NCBI RefSeq assembly: GCF_000499845.2
Contig: NC_023750.2
Span: 33,744,823-33,808,822, forward strand
Length of the DNA stretch: 64,000 bases
Direction: 5' to 3'
Source of the DNA: Phaseolus vulgaris
Taxonomy: Eukaryota > Streptophyta > Magnoliopsida > Fabales > Fabaceae
How positions within the stretch are numbered: the first letter of the stretch is position 1; the number at the start of each line of letters is the position of its first letter. Both the position numbers and the translations under genes were made by a program. Below the pieces are notes generated by a model. That model did no database searches, was not told where the DNA came from, and was given only the letters and a program-made list of their open reading frames with translations. Of the stretch, positions 45,901-58,779 are shown piece by piece.

Positions 45901-48900
45901 TCAATCCTGCCTATAAGATGGATCCTAGAGATCTAGACTCAGCAATTTGTGCTCCATAAAGCAATTTCTAATTTTCATCTCCAAATTGTTGCTATTTGGA
46001 ATATTACAGAAATTTCATTTTCACACAAGATTAGGCTGAGGCAGATTAGTGCCTCCTTGAAATTTAGGGTGAAAAAAATTCAAAGATAAACTTTATACAA
46101 TCTTTAACATCAATTTCATCCCTGAATGTTCACCCGTTCATAAGGAAACCAAAACACCACATTTACCCATATAGGTAAATGAAGATTCCTAGAGACAAAT
46201 CTTCTTCAACTGAATTCACAGCATAAATTTATATACCAATATGGATTTCAAGGATCGTACTGTTACAATTGTTTCTGAATTTAGCATATATGAGCATAAA
46301 TATTAAAATTTATATGAGAGCTTCACAACAAAACCAGAAAACTCACCCTCTCCCGAAAATGTACAGCAGTTTCCTTATCATCCAGGGGATAAACAACTGG
46401 AAGATATTCTATCTGTTCAATTCAAGATAAAAGTTCAAAGTTACTTCAAAAATAATGAGTTTCCGAAAGTGATGGATTAAACACTATTAAGAAAACCCAA
46501 TCCATAAGAGAGTATACCTCAAAGAAGTTGTGAAATTGAGTGAACATCCTGAACATAAGCTTCCCCAAAGAAACATCACCCCTAACAATTTTAAAAAAAC
46601 TAGAATGATATTTTATTCTTACAAACAACAGTAACGAATTGCTAGGGGTTTCACATATAATTTCTTACCAGGATTGGTCAAAGTGCACATGAGGATAGCG
46701 TACAATCACAGGCTGGATTGGGTATCCTGGGATAAATGCACCAAGTTGGAAGGAGATAAGGTTCCTGCCATTAGTTGTCGTTCCCTCAGGAAATAAAAGT
46801 ACTCGAGGAAATTTATCACAAGAGGCCCTTCTCTGTTATTCAGTTCCTTGAAAGCAGATTTCTGTATCAAATAGCTTATAAAATTGATAACATGCAAAAT
46901 TATATGAAGTAATTCATGCCCAACATATCTTTTGTTCAGCCCAGTTAGTTTTGAATAATTTTTGCTATTCAATTCCACAATCAGAAGTTACTGTTACTTA
47001 CTTTACAACTAGCTAAACCCCCACTCAGCTCCGTGGTTCTTTCAAGATATTATGGGCTAGACTTTTCCTAACTTATTTACAATCTCAATAATTAACATAA
47101 CACATTCTATAGTAATAACATATTTAACTACACCTACTGAAGGCCAACAGAAGAAAACAAAAAAGAGGAAACACTTCACCGCACATGAACAAAAACTTCT
47201 ATTACCGTCTCTTGCTACTCACATCAGCCATACACTTCCTAAATCATCAAATATATTTTACAAAACTTTTCTACAGATTTGTTAAAAAGTTTTCTAGAGC
47301 ATCAATTGACAACATATCAATAATCAAACAACAACAATCTCCACATATAGACCAAATAACAATAGGCATAAAAATAGAAATGTTTTACCTTTATATCCCT
47401 GATAGTCTGCCTCCTTGATGATGGTAAGAATCTGTTAACATATATGACCTGAAAACATAGAAGTGGAAGAAATGGAAAATGGCAGAATGGCAAGTATACT
47501 TTGTATTTGTGAATGTGCATACATAAAACGTAACCAATAAATGAGATTACCTGCATTGCTCTTATAATTGTGCCAACAAAAGGTATGGAGTCATGAGACT
47601 CAGATGCCACAATAGTGGGAAATAATTCGTAGAAATAGAAGATAGGTTCAATGTATGATACATGATTGGATACAATTATAGGAGCAATTTCCCTTGGTGC
47701 AGGTTTTCCTTTCCGTTTTATCCACTGATAGCTGCAATTAGCAGAAGAAGACAATAATACAAATATATTCATGTTTCAGAACCAAAATAAGGCAAGGGTG
47801 TAAATAAATGTAAAAAACAAAATGAACTTTCAAGTAAAAACAACCGAATAACCATATGCTTATCTGCATGAGACAGCATAAACAGGGTAAATAGTATCTA
47901 CCTGAGGTTTGCAGTCATATAATACGCGAAGGCACTTACTTGTTTCCTTCAGTCTTTTTCTAATTTACTATTAGTTTTAACTGATCTCTCTAATAAAATT
48001 CTTATACGAATATACACACGTGTGCACATACATGGCACACTCTACCCCATATGTTCCCTTCCATAAAACAAAACATTACAAGGAAACCTCCAATTCTTAT
48101 TCATAAAATTATAAAGAATACTTCTTTCTTTTTTACTCGTCCCTGTCCTCCCTTAAACAAAGCAATTACCATAACTATTTGCAGAAAAGCCAATTCCAGC
48201 ATTTCTCTGGCATGCATTTCACCTGCTTTTCCCCATCATTTCCCACCGCCTAACCCAAGAATAAAACCAAAAAACTTATTTTAAAACGTATCTGCTGAAA
48301 TAACGAGAAAATCACCGGCCTCATTTCCATTAACAACCAAAAAAAAAATGCCCCTTCCCCCATCCTCACTCAACTTTAAGCTGTCACTTTCCTCACCAAC
48401 CACAGTTATGATCTTCACGACCTCCAGTCATCATTAAGCAATTCCCATCACAACGTAACAAATTACCATGTTGAGCAATAATTGCATGTGCCCAAATGCC
48501 ACATCAACGTACTCACTGCTCGTACCCTAAACAATTGTTTTACCTAGCATACACTGAAAAAAGAAAAACGTCCCCAAAACCCCTCTTATGAAAAACAAAA
48601 CACATGAATAAGCAAACAAATCAGTCTGTGTTAGCTTAATAATCATTCTCCCTAAATTAAAACTACAACTTTTGGAAATAAAATTAAAAAACCGTTCCAA
48701 CTTCCAAGAAAGCACTTAATCCTAAAAGCATAACAAACAGCATCTAAAAAAAGCCACGGACACAAAATTAACAATGATCTAATATCAATTGAAAAAATCG
48801 TAACCGAAGGAGGAACCATAAGCGAAATCAAGAAGAATACCCAAACGAAAAAAGAATGCATCTGGCGCACATTCTTGTGATCCACATAACCCTACACCTC

Positions 48901-49232
48901 CACTTCGGCATGGGATTCTCCTTGTCCTTCCACCCTTGCAGTGCCACCTTCGTCGCCACGTACCCCACGGCGAGGCACATCCCGAACAGCGCGAGCCGCA
49001 GCAGCGCCACAGGCAGACACAGGATCGTCTTCGCCCACTCGTAAAGCCCCTCAACCACCGGCGTGCCGTTGCGGAAGGGGTCCAGGGTTGCGGTAGGCGG
49101 CACGACGAGCTCGTCGTCGCATCCGAGCGCGCGGTAGGGGTTGCCATCGGCGGAGGGAGCGGCAGAGGAGTGCACAGTGAGTACGATGTGATCGGAGGCG
49201 AGGAGCGGGGAGGTGAGATCAGCATCCGCCAT
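39903..49232 (-). CDS. LPEAT2: Lysophospholipid acyltransferase LPEAT2-like, 14 exons, 525 residues
   Basis: Coding exons on the minus strand: 48841-49232, 47551-47731, 47389-47448, 46669-46832, 46518-46581, 46347-46412, 45444-45539, 44193-44237, 43707-43777, 40958-41024, 40560-40610, 40262-40372, 40132-40179, 39903-40064. All introns are GT-AG, and the lengths sum to 1578 nt with phases closing. The product re-acylates lysophosphatidylethanolamine and related lysolipids from acyl-CoA at ER-type membranes (family knowledge). Visible features are a membrane segment at about 68-98, acyltransferase motif NHVSYIEP (152-159), motif FPEGTTTNG (225-233), IPGYPIQPV, and C-terminal EF-hands. The loop DNDDDGRIAEND (481-492) looks calcium-competent, the one at 408-419 is atypical, and the one at 443-454 has lost its acidic ligands. 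The N-terminus MADADLTSPLL and the DPFRNGTP motif match plant LPEAT2. Apparently intact; the only supported host gene here. Confidence 0.93.
41580..43410 (+). mobile_element. Decayed LTR retrotransposon in LPEAT2 intron 9
   Basis: The segment near 41640-41712 ('gaaggataggagaa...ttcttg... ttttctttctattttcaattc') resembles 43225-43410 ('gaaggataggagaa... ttcttttgatc... tttctcatttcaattc'), consistent with the ends of two decayed LTRs. Between them is a gag-like scrap reading FHKLQYAFMKMESVAMLWFY, WCQENLGLVWEQFSTYLIKI, the 'A..W......W..F...' pattern of Ty3-type gag. It is on the strand opposite to LPEAT2 and inflates intron 9 (41025-43706) to 2.7 kb. Boundaries are approximate and no target duplication was identified. 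Confidence 0.5.
42501..43091 (+). repeat. 294-bp tandem duplication within the intron 9 retrotransposon
   Basis: Copies 42501-42794 and 42795-43091 both run from 'gctgtgaagagcattttctc' to 'gccatggtataaa', with only a few differences (for example aaaagctg/aacagctg and a 3-bp insertion in the second). Confidence 0.85.
45751..45776. repeat. (AT)n(AC)n microsatellite in LPEAT2 intron 6
   Basis: A run of AT dinucleotides followed by AC dinucleotides in the intron between exons 6 and 7. Confidence 0.8.
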
Positions 49233-49420
49233 TGGCCGGTGGAGATGGAAAAGCGCAGAACCGTAGAGATACCGTATAAATACAGTAGAGAGGAAGTGGA
49301 GCGAAACGTAACGAAGAAGGAAAAGAAAACGGCAAAAGAACGAAGAAGAAAAAGTGTGTGAGGAATGAGAAAATGCAAATTGCGATTCAATGATGCCTCA
49401 TTTGTGGTGCTGCATCGTTT
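49233..49420 (-). promoter_or_regulatory. 5' untranslated/promoter-proximal region of LPEAT2
   Basis: The sequence just upstream of the ATG is moderately GC-rich and pyrimidine-rich on the sense strand, as common for plant 5' leaders. A TATTTATA-like string at about 49273-49281 is too close to the ATG to be accepted confidently as a TATA box. The transcription start cannot be set by eye. Confidence 0.35.
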
Positions 49421-51689
49421 TATTTCCTTCTTTTATTTCATCGTTTATCGTTGATTTTGATGGCTTTTTCGCTGTGCCACTGTACCCAAAATATTCAAAA
49501 TTAATTTCATTCATTATATGAAATTCCTTTTTCAATATATTATTCATTCCTTGTATTTATTATGAATTTGTTGATAATTTACAAAAATTAAATTAGTCAC
49601 TTTTTAATGCAGGTGTGGGCAAGTGGGAACTTCACATATGTCTCCATATGTTTTCGTGTTAGCATGTGTCTCCTTGGTGTTATCATTAGTATATTATTAT
49701 ATTATTATATATTTATTTCTATTTTTTTATATTTATATATGAATGAATTATTAATTTAAGAAAGGGTTTTGCAGAGAGGAACACGATGTGGCCACTTGTT
49801 CTGTGGATCTTGACATGGATGTAGCCACTTGCTTTTCATATGGATTTGGGAACAAAAATTAATAATATTTATGTACTATTATTGTCATATAAATTGTATA
49901 ATAAAAAGGAATATTTTTTATGCTTCGAGGAATGGTAGTTTGTTTGTACTTTGGGCAGCAAAATAGTTTGGATTTTGCAAAACTAAAGAACAACAAAATG
50001 TTTTTAAAAAATATAACTATATTTGAAAATGATTAATTTATTGATACTATATAGTATAAACTATAAATAGTTTTTCTAGTAAAAATAATTCAAATGTGTG
50101 AGTTATTCTTTGATAAATATTATAAAAGAAAAGGTCAACGTTAGCACAACAGTTTAATTTTGTATTGTTTCATTTTACTCTTTTTTTAGAGTATCCGTAG
50201 TTTAATATTTGTTTGGTGTTAATTATAAATTAAAAAATGAAAAAGAGAGAAGAAATGTTAAAGTATTTAGAAAAAAACAAAAGTTTTGATCGGTGGTGGA
50301 GTATTGATGAGAATCTATGTAGTGGATATTCTTTAGCTTTTGTTTGGATTTTAGATTGGAAAAAAAAAGTTGGAAAATGAAATTATTTGAATGAAGAAAA
50401 ATATATTATAAACAAAATATAAAATAAGAAAAATAAATTATAAGCGATGTAATAAATTACTTTTTAAATTAATCTATTTATTAAATAATTATATCGTTTT
50501 ATCTTAGAAATAGATTTGTGTTTAATGTTGAATCTTATGTATTTTTCCATTTCAACAGATAGTTTCATTAGGGTCAATTATTTCAACTAATCATTTTAGA
50601 GTTCAGAATTTTTATTTTTAAAAGACGTATTTAGATGAAAAAAATATATTTAAATTATCTTTAGCCTCAACTCATCACAACCTATCAAAATATTTTATTA
50701 TTCATATTTATGTCTTGTAACGAGATAAAATATATATTTTTAAAAAATTACATTAAAATTAAAATAAAATTAGAATTAAAAAAATCTAAAAAGTTGATAC
50801 CAAAATATATAATCTACATCTAAACTAAAATCACTTTATATAGTTGTATTTTTTATGCACCAAAAGTGAATAAAAGAATTCAAATATAAAAATATTCTAT
50901 TTTATTTTTCTTAAATCAAGCAACTCCTTTTTGATCTCATATATTTCTATTCCTATCTCTCAAACACACTATTACTATTTTTATATTTGAAGATAAAATG
51001 GACGGTTGGCAATGATGCATATGAAATAATTATATGGAGGAAGTAACAATTTTGTAGTTTGTCTTATGTTTTGTAATGATAAAAGTAAAGTAAGTGTTGG
51101 AATAAATATTTAAACGAAGCATGTGATTTGGTTTGATCTAATCGTGTTGGATATGGTTTTTTTATGTGTGGGGCGTAATGAGTAAGCCCTTTGGCCTGCA
51201 TTAAAAAACAAAAGAAAAATTAGATCATGTGATTGCATAATTATTATAAAATATGTCAATAAAAAAAGTTAATTCGTTTATCTAAGGGCTGATATGGATT
51301 CGATTTTGTAAAAATTTAATTCATATCTAATTCTGAATTTAAATATTTAAATCTATTTTTCATTAAACATAATAAATCTTAAATTATCGTCATCTTAATT
51401 GTTGAGAAACATTATTGAAAGATTAACTTTCAATTGTTAGGTATTACTTTCTTATGAGAACATGGATATCTAACTTCTTGCTTTTTTATATAATAATACT
51501 TAAACTCTTATAAACACAATTTAAATTTTATTTTAGTTATATTTTTTCCATGTGTTTAGTGTTATTTTTGTTTCACAACCTTTTAATTGATTAATTGAGA
51601 TTTGATTGATATTGAAAATTGTTTATAAACATATATATTATTGTTAAGTACACAAGTTACCAGTTGAAATTAATATTAGACATAACGTT
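49421..51689. other. AT-rich intergenic DNA upstream of LPEAT2
   Basis: No coding region, RNA gene or transposon end was recognised in about 2.3 kb. Confidence 0.45.
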
Positions 51690-52110
51690 TGGGCACACCT
51701 CTTAAATGATGTATTCGTGTCGAACACACGTATCGGACACTAACATTCGTAAGACACTCGTAGGACACGTATCCTTGAAGTGTCCAATTCAAAAATATTT
51801 ATTGGATTTCTGACCACGGTTCTAACACAAATTTAAAAAGGAGAAATACATAATTTTCCCAAATCTCAAACTTATTGTATAAATTTTTATTATGATTATA
51901 AAAATAAGGAACAAATTTTTTTGAATTAGCCATGAGAAACATCTTTCTACTACAAAAAAAAATTGAAACATAATTATGCACATAAATCTTTATTATAAAT
52001 TTATATAATATATAAATATACGTATTCTCGTGTCTTACATTTTTTAGATTATACGTATCTCTGTGTCCGTGTATATGTCGTATTAGTGTATGTGCTACAT
52101 ATTTTAATTA
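51690..52110. repeat. Repeat with 'cggacac / gtgtccg' motifs
   Basis: The left part (51690-51785) is dense in acacgtatcggacac, aagacactcgtaggacac and gaagtgtcc. The right part (52020-52100) carries ctcgtgtcttac, ctgtgtccgtgtatatgtcg. The two resemble arms of a loosely inverted dispersed repeat. No coding capacity and no clear ends. Confidence 0.35.
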
Positions 52111-52940
52111 GTATATTTAAAACTTTTGATCTATAATGTTTATTAATTAGTTATAGTTTGAGGTTAATTTAAGTTCATTTGATTAGGAATTCAAAATTAA
52201 ATAATTTATGTACCCCTTAGTCACTACATCTCATTTTTTCATTTCTACCATCTTATAATCTTAAATCTCTTTTTTCTCTCTCTTCATGTCTCATCTATTT
52301 CAAAATCTAATCACACTCAACACTAGTTGAGGAATCACGAATCATTTTTACTCGATCAAATTTTTAAATAGAAAATAGAGCAAGTTTCTATTTACTTTAA
52401 AAGTTATTTATTTTCTCCTTTTTCTGATGTTTTTATCATCAATATTGGTGGGTTAATTGAAAAAAATGTTCCTCTCAACTTAATTAACCTTTTAATTAAA
52501 TTTGATTATGTTTGGATAACTTGTTTTAGATCTTTAGAGTTTGAGGTGGCTCCCCTACTTGAGTTGGAACTTACAATGGAATGAGAAGGTAACAGAAGCT
52601 AACTTAATATTTCAATAATACCCTACATTAAAGGATATGGATGTGGAGGTGACGTGGTCACAAATTTCAATTTTCCTTGCAAGTTTTGTTTTGTAAAATG
52701 AAAGGGTTGTTATTTCATAAAAATGTTTTGGCGTTTAAAAAATTTGAAAGGGATGGTAGATTGTTTAGATTTATTATGAGTTGTATTTTAAAGTTGAGTC
52801 TTTAACTTTGTGACAATTTTTTTAAAATGGAACATACTAGTATATGTATAAACAAAGACTTCATCTATTTAGCCTAACTTACACTTTTAAAGTGCTTTAT
52901 GTTCCTTTTGCTTTCAAGCACCAACCTATGCACTCAACAT

Positions 52941-53090
52941 TAGGGATGGCAAAGCGGGTTGGCCTGCCCCACACTAGACCCGCAAAATGTGGTTCGGGTT
53001 GGTCGTCCCGCGTAATGAACGCAAACTGGATTTTCTACCCCACCCCGCATAAGGGCTAGCCCGTGGGTCTATGGGCCAGTTCACATTCAT
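52941..53090 (+). mobile_element. Truncated copy of the hAT-like element
   Basis: Begins TAGGGATGGCAAAGCGGG and follows the first about 150 bp of the element at 1777 (motifs 'aaactggattttctacccc', 'ccgcataagggctagcccg'). The right inverted end is absent. Confidence 0.6.
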
Positions 53091-54991
53091 TTTTTTTAAA
53101 CAACCTGCATGGAGTAGAGGTCGTGCGTGCGTGCACAAATTTGAAGAAAATTGGAAACAATATATGGAAGAGAAGCAAAAATAAAATCTATGACTGTTTG
53201 AGAATGAAGATATATGTTTAATAATTTAAAACAAAAAAAGGAAGCATATGATAATTGTAAAACAATATCATAAGGCATATTTTTATTCTAATTTTGTGCA
53301 AGGAAAAAAAGATTATAAAAAAGACTCCAAAAGAAGGAAAATGGAGCTTTTGGGATTGTGTTTGATAGGAGCAAACACATTCTAGACCTAGTTTTATTTT
53401 CTTTTTTGTGTTATTCTTTTTTTGCCTTCGCATGGAAGGTTAAACCTTTTTGTTTGATTCCTTTGTAATTCCACATTGAGTTCTGAGGTTTTGATCAATA
53501 AAAGTTTCATTTTTTTTAATTCTCTATTGCAATTGTTTTAATATTCTAATCTCCTAAAAAATTGGTTTTTGTGAGAGGTTGTATTTGAGCGCTTGATTGA
53601 GAGTCTTTCTTATCTTAAACTTTGGTTTCTTAGTTAGTTCGCATTGTTCTAATTAATTTCTTGGGTGCATGATTCAAGAGAGAAGAGATGAGCATTCCCA
53701 TGGAGTATACGCATGGAACAAAGTGGGTACTGATTAAACTAGTAGACACATGCTATACCGGTGAGCTTCAAGTTGAATTATATTGACGCATGTTCAATCT
53801 AGTTTAGCTCTATGTGAGAATTAAAGGATGATAATCTTTAAATGACTTCTGAAGAATTCATTGGTGGAAGAACTTAGAGACCAATCGCTTTTTATTTGCT
53901 ATTTTAATCTCTTTTATATTTTATGCTAAACAATCTCAATCCTTTTTATCTTTATTGTTATTGCTAACTTTTCTTGCTAGCAAATAGATTCTGAACATTT
54001 ATTTATTGATTTCACTATTGGATTCATTGGAAGACTACTTTGCGTTAGAAAGTCTACACTAGAATCATCTTAATTTGAACACAAAACGACAACTATCAAA
54101 TTGGTTTCCTCGAAGGGTACGTAGAATATGCTTTTATAATTGTGAAATTAAAGTTTGTAACATATGTTGACACCTTCAATCCTTATTTTTGTAGATTAAT
54201 AACCTAGACATTTCGAGTACATTGTCAAATGATCTTAAGTAATTTTGTGTTCAATATACACTGAAAAATGGTTTTAGCAGGGGTTTATTTTTACATTATC
54301 TAGGGTTAAAACCTCTATTAAGTCATTTACCTAGGGTTGCAGTTTCCCTCACTAAACCATCTCTGGGGAACGTGTTCCCGGGAGTTTTTTTAAACCTCAA
54401 GAAAAGTCTTTAAGAACCTCCATAAAATACCATGGGTTACAAAATAAGACATTATCTTCCTAGCAAGGAATCACAATTCCACCACACTTATGTCTATTAT
54501 ATCTAAGGAGAAGAAACAGTAAATAAGACATTATCTTCTTCTTACTCCAATGTTGCTTTTTTTATCACCTTACTGCCCCAAATTGGATCACAAGTCATTC
54601 TTACCTAGCTCGACAACAATTGGTGTTTATACTTGCTTTTATATCCTAAATAATTACATTATCTATTAGATGTGTGCTTCAAAGCCATGTGTGTTCTTGA
54701 CTAAAGATTGCAAAAACATTTTGCAAGGAGAAATTAACTTTATTACTTCTCACTTTCACAGGGAATTAATTATTTTATGCATTTTAAAATAAAGGCCTTA
54801 ATTTAAAATATTTCAAAATTTTGAGAATTAAATATTAATAATTATAACTAAAACTAAAATTGCACATAAAATATACGTATATGAAAAGCTAAAACAAAAT
54901 AAGTCAGGTTTTTTGAAGTATGAGTTCGTAACAAAAAAAATAGGAATTATATAAACCAACTACCATCAATCATAAAACATATGCAAATACG
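53091..54991. other. Intergenic, possibly old retrotransposon sequence
   Basis: Mixed-composition sequence without a supported gene. The stretch 53330-54130 is less A/T-rich and reads like a non-coding retrotransposon leader, but no LTR end, primer site or polypurine tract could be fixed. Confidence 0.35.
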
Positions 54992-55075
54992 GTTGAAATA
55001 CTTATTATCCAAGATTAGTTGTTGAAATACTTATTATCCAAGATTAATTGTTGAAATACTTATTATCCAAGGTTA
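54992..55075 (+). repeat. Three-unit 29-bp tandem repeat
   Basis: Units begin at 54992, 55021 and 55050 with 'gttgaaatacttattatcc' followed by 'aagattagtt' or close variants. Confidence 0.85.
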
Positions 55076-55419
55076 TTTTGTTGAGTTTTTAAAATAAATT
55101 TTTGAAACTTTAAAAAGTTATTTATAATGTAAAGTTACACTTTCAAAATTTTAGAGAATTTAGTTATAAAATATATAAAAAAATATTAAAACTATGCATA
55201 GGGTGTTGAAAGAGTCAACCAAGTTCCTAGGAAAATAGTAATACCATTATAAGGCTACTCCTATCAATGTAGTTAGGAATAGCCTACTGTGTACGACCGT
55301 TTTTAATTATTTATTTATAAATAGATTTAATTATAGTTGTTTATTGAAGTTTGAGAAATCTGGAGTGTTTTATTGAGATTCTACAATAAATCTTTGGAAA
55401 AACCTTTGTTATTTTTTTA

Positions 55420-55830
55420 GGTTTAAAAATAAACTTTTGGAATTTAACGAAGGTTAAAAAAACCTCCGTTATTTTGTTGAGGATTTGGAATAAACCTTTG
55501 GAATTTTACGAAGGTTAAAAAAAACCTCCGTTATTTTGCTGAGGTTTTAGAATAAACCTTTGGAATTTAACGAAGGTTAAAAAAATCTATGTTATTTTGC
55601 TAAGGTTTTAAAATAAACCTTTGAAATTTAATGAAGGTTAAAAAAAATCTTTGTTATTTTGCTGAGGTTTTAAAATAAATATTTGGAATTTAACAAAGGT
55701 TAAAAAACTTCCATTATTTGTCTAAGGTTTTAAAATAAACCTTTGAAATTTAACGAAAGTTAAAAAAACCTCCATTATTTTGTTGAGGTTTTAGAATAAC
55801 CTTTGGAACTTAACTAAGGTTAAAAAAACA
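55420..55830 (+). repeat. Seven-unit tandem repeat of about 61 bp, each with a small hairpin
   Basis: 'aacgaaggtt' or variants recur at about 55447, 55508, 55568, 55630, 55691, 55752 and 55812. Each is followed by an A-run and 'aacctccgttatttt', so that taacgaaggtt pairs with aacctccgtta. Unit divergence rises at both ends. It may be the subterminal array of a CACTA-type element; possible ends are 'cactgaaaaatgg' at 54259 and 'tttttttgttgta' near 55905. Confidence 0.75.
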
Positions 55831-56105
55831 TTCGTCAATTAAATCAATTCTTAGGGTTATATTAACCTTTGTTAAATAACCTCCATTAAAACTTTTTTTT
55901 TGTTGTAAATGGATTCAATTTTTGGACCAAAAGTCGAGAACATGGGTTAAAAACCCAGAACAATGGAGTTTTTTTAACTTCATCTACATCATGTGTTGCA
56001 AATAGGGTAGATCAAAACATTGGGAAGCATATTTTGCATATTATGGGAAATTAGAAGATATAATTGAACTTAATTATTACAGTCATTTTAAAGTTACATT
56101 ATTCA

Positions 56106-56283
56106 AATGTAAATGGGCTGACACCACAAGGGACAGGAGGTAGAAAGGATCCGTGGGGTTTTACTTTTATTAATTTTTCAAGATTAATTCACATGGGAGA
56201 TTGTGAGAAACATGATCCATATATTGAAGCATCACAAACTGAAATGGTATATTATGTTAATGATGAAATCAATAAGGATTAGA
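56106..56283 (+). pseudogene. CACTA transposase C-terminal (DUF4216-like) fragment
   Basis: Reads GGRKDPWGFTFINFSRLIHM, then HDPYIEASQTEMVYYVNDE. The pattern 'G......GFT.VNF.RL......PYI.ASQ...VYYV.D' is that of the DUF4216 domain found at the end of plant CACTA transposases. The catalytic core upstream is absent, so this is a relic. Confidence 0.6.
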
Positions 56284-57017
56284 CTGAAATGAGGGCAACA
56301 ACGATCACAAACCTCATGAAATGAGTCAATGTTAGAGTAACAATAAGCTTGGTCCGGTTGCACTATTAATACAACTACACATGTATGGTTATTGTCAATT
56401 GTACATGTATTTGATTATGTACTTTAATATGCATTGTATAGTTCTTTGATTGTTTGTGTACTTTATTGTTTCTTTTTTATGTGTAGATATGTCTAGGCTT
56501 GAGAGGATTAAAAACTTGCTTAAGGCAATTGGTGGAAATAGTTCAAACACATATGTGGGAAACTATGTTCAACTTAATGACACGCCTCAAATTACACTCC
56601 AACAAATAAGTGAATCTGGTCAACCACATTTTGGATCACCATTACCACAAACATCTGGACTACACCACCACAAATCTCACAATATGCACAACCACGAAGT
56701 TTACAACCTACTTTTGAATCAACAACACATCCACAAACTAAGTCTACTCAACTAGCAATCCTTGATTCTGCAACTAAAAACATATGCGTCTGCACAACCA
56801 CATACATCTAAGTTTGCACTACCACATACCCCTCAGTCTTCTCACAACCACATACATCATAATCTGAATTTGAAAGGGTGCCACCAAAAAGAGGTAGGCA
56901 GTCAAACCACTATTGGTTTATTCATACTATAAGTAAAGATATATAATTTTGATGTTATGTTTTTCTTTTCATTTAATTACTTTCAATGCAGATACTTTAA
57001 TGTATTTATACTTTATA

Positions 57018-57543
57018 GATGAGCATGAAGTTACTCAGAAAATGAAGCTAAAGGTTAGGGATGCTCATAACTTGTCCATTGGATTACCTGTGGTCGTTAA
57101 CTATGATGACAATTTTCAACCAATTGGAGAAGCATGTGTTTTGCTTGCTGGAGTTTGTGGGCAACTAGCAGGAAATCATATATTATTTCCTATAAGTTTT
57201 GAAACTTGGTCATTTGTGCCTAATACTTACAAGGATATTGTATGGTTTAGGGTTTATTGACACTACATTGAACACAACATTAAATATCTAAATTCTTATT
57301 TCATTTTTTCAATATATACGTGGATTAACTATTATATTATTTGAAGTCTCGTTTTTGCTTAAAGGTACTGAAGATTTCGCTAAAAGAGATGTTATGTTCA
57401 AAATTGGAAAACTATGGAGGGAGTATAAATGCAAGCTCTGGAATGAATTTTATGACCCACTGTTAAGCAAAAATTACATGATAAAAATGTTCCATATGGG
57501 CTTAACATGGAGCAATGGGCTATATTTGTTGATTATCGTCTGA
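57018..57543 (+). pseudogene. Transposase_24-like fragment (second CACTA protein)
   Basis: A first piece, to 57260, reads MKLKVRDAHNLSIGLPVVVN and FQPIGEACVLLAGVCGQLAG, followed by FPISFETWSFVP. A second, from about 57355 after a probable intron or insertion, reads AKRDVMFKIGKLWREYKCKL. This order resembles plant Ptta/En/Spm Transposase_24 proteins, which bind element ends (family knowledge). Splicing cannot be determined. Confidence 0.5.
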
Positions 57544-58779
57544 AGCCTTCCACAATGGTACATACTTTCATTAGGTATATTTACAATAAGCTTGATTTTA
57601 AATTTGCAAAAACTGATTTCATTTCACTTTGTAGAAACTATGTAATAGAAATAGAGATATAAGGAAGAAATAAATTATTCCTCGCACTAGTGGCGCTATG
57701 TCATTGTAAGGAAGTATGTAGCTCTCTAAATTATAATATATTCTGAATTTTTGTAATTATATTGTCTTTTTTGGAACATATAGAAAAACGAGAGTGGTAG
57801 GAATATTGGGTGAGCTAAGATGTGGATGACAAGAGGAAGAATGACACATATGTTAATGATGAATCTATGGAGATTGGGGTAATTTCTAATTATTATGATC
57901 AGTTTTGAATGTCTGATTTGCTTATTTATGTTGAAATGAGCAACTTTGATTGTTAGATACTTATTTTTGAGTTAGATAACTCATAATCTTAGATAATCAT
58001 AACACTGCCATGGATATATATTGTTTTGGGTATGCATTTGCAATATCAGTCTTGCTTTTAAAATATTAAACCACCCCATATGCATTTGCAATATCACTTG
58101 TGCTTTGAAAATGGAAACCATAATTATGCATATGATAATAAAAAAACCAGTTATAAATTTGGAACAAGAACTGTTTTGAGGTGTGAATTATCTTGAATCT
58201 GCAACTGTATTGAAATTGTTGATTGGTTCTAACTGATTAATTTATATAGGTCTATAGAGAATTAAATTGTTCATAGGCTTAACAATTTTAGATTTTGGAG
58301 AGTTGCCTTTTTAAATGTTAATGGATGACACATTGATTTTAGCTATACAGTTCATTACTCTATTCTCTGCCTGTATTATTCCCTACACATTCCCTGCATT
58401 TGATGTATGCAATATTTTAGATTTGCACATTCCCTGCACATCTGGACATGTATTCCATGCACATCTGCCTATATAATTCCCTACACCTCTGCACCTGTAT
58501 CTATATGACCAAGTCATTTGTTGTTTGTTGCTTGTTGCCCCTATTTTTTCGTACAAAAATATTACCCACTTGAAATGTTTAGTTTCACAATAATAATCAA
58601 AACTGCTTTGGGTATGCATTTGCAATATCATTTTTGCTTTGAAATATAGAAACCACAACTATGTTGAAATTGCTTTTTGGTTTCTATTTGTAAGTTGGAT
58701 TTTTTTGAACTGTTTTGGGTACAACTGTTGATGTTTACACATTGCTTTCGCTTCAGAATATTGATCATTGCTTCCATAT

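Noticed and set aside
48936..49361. Plus-strand 141-codon Arg/Glu-rich frame opposite LPEAT2 exon 1
   Set aside because: Antisense shadow of the GC-rich exon, with no family resemblance.
48785..49390. 201-codon minus-strand open frame overlapping LPEAT2 exon 1
   Set aside because: Another frame of the GC-rich exon 1. The in-phase LPEAT2 frame from 49232 is supported by homology and splice junctions, and this one is Arg/Ser/Pro-rich shadow coding.
55420..55830. Regular repeats considered as a CRISPR-like array
   Set aside because: Units are contiguous without unique spacers, and the context is a plant nuclear genome.
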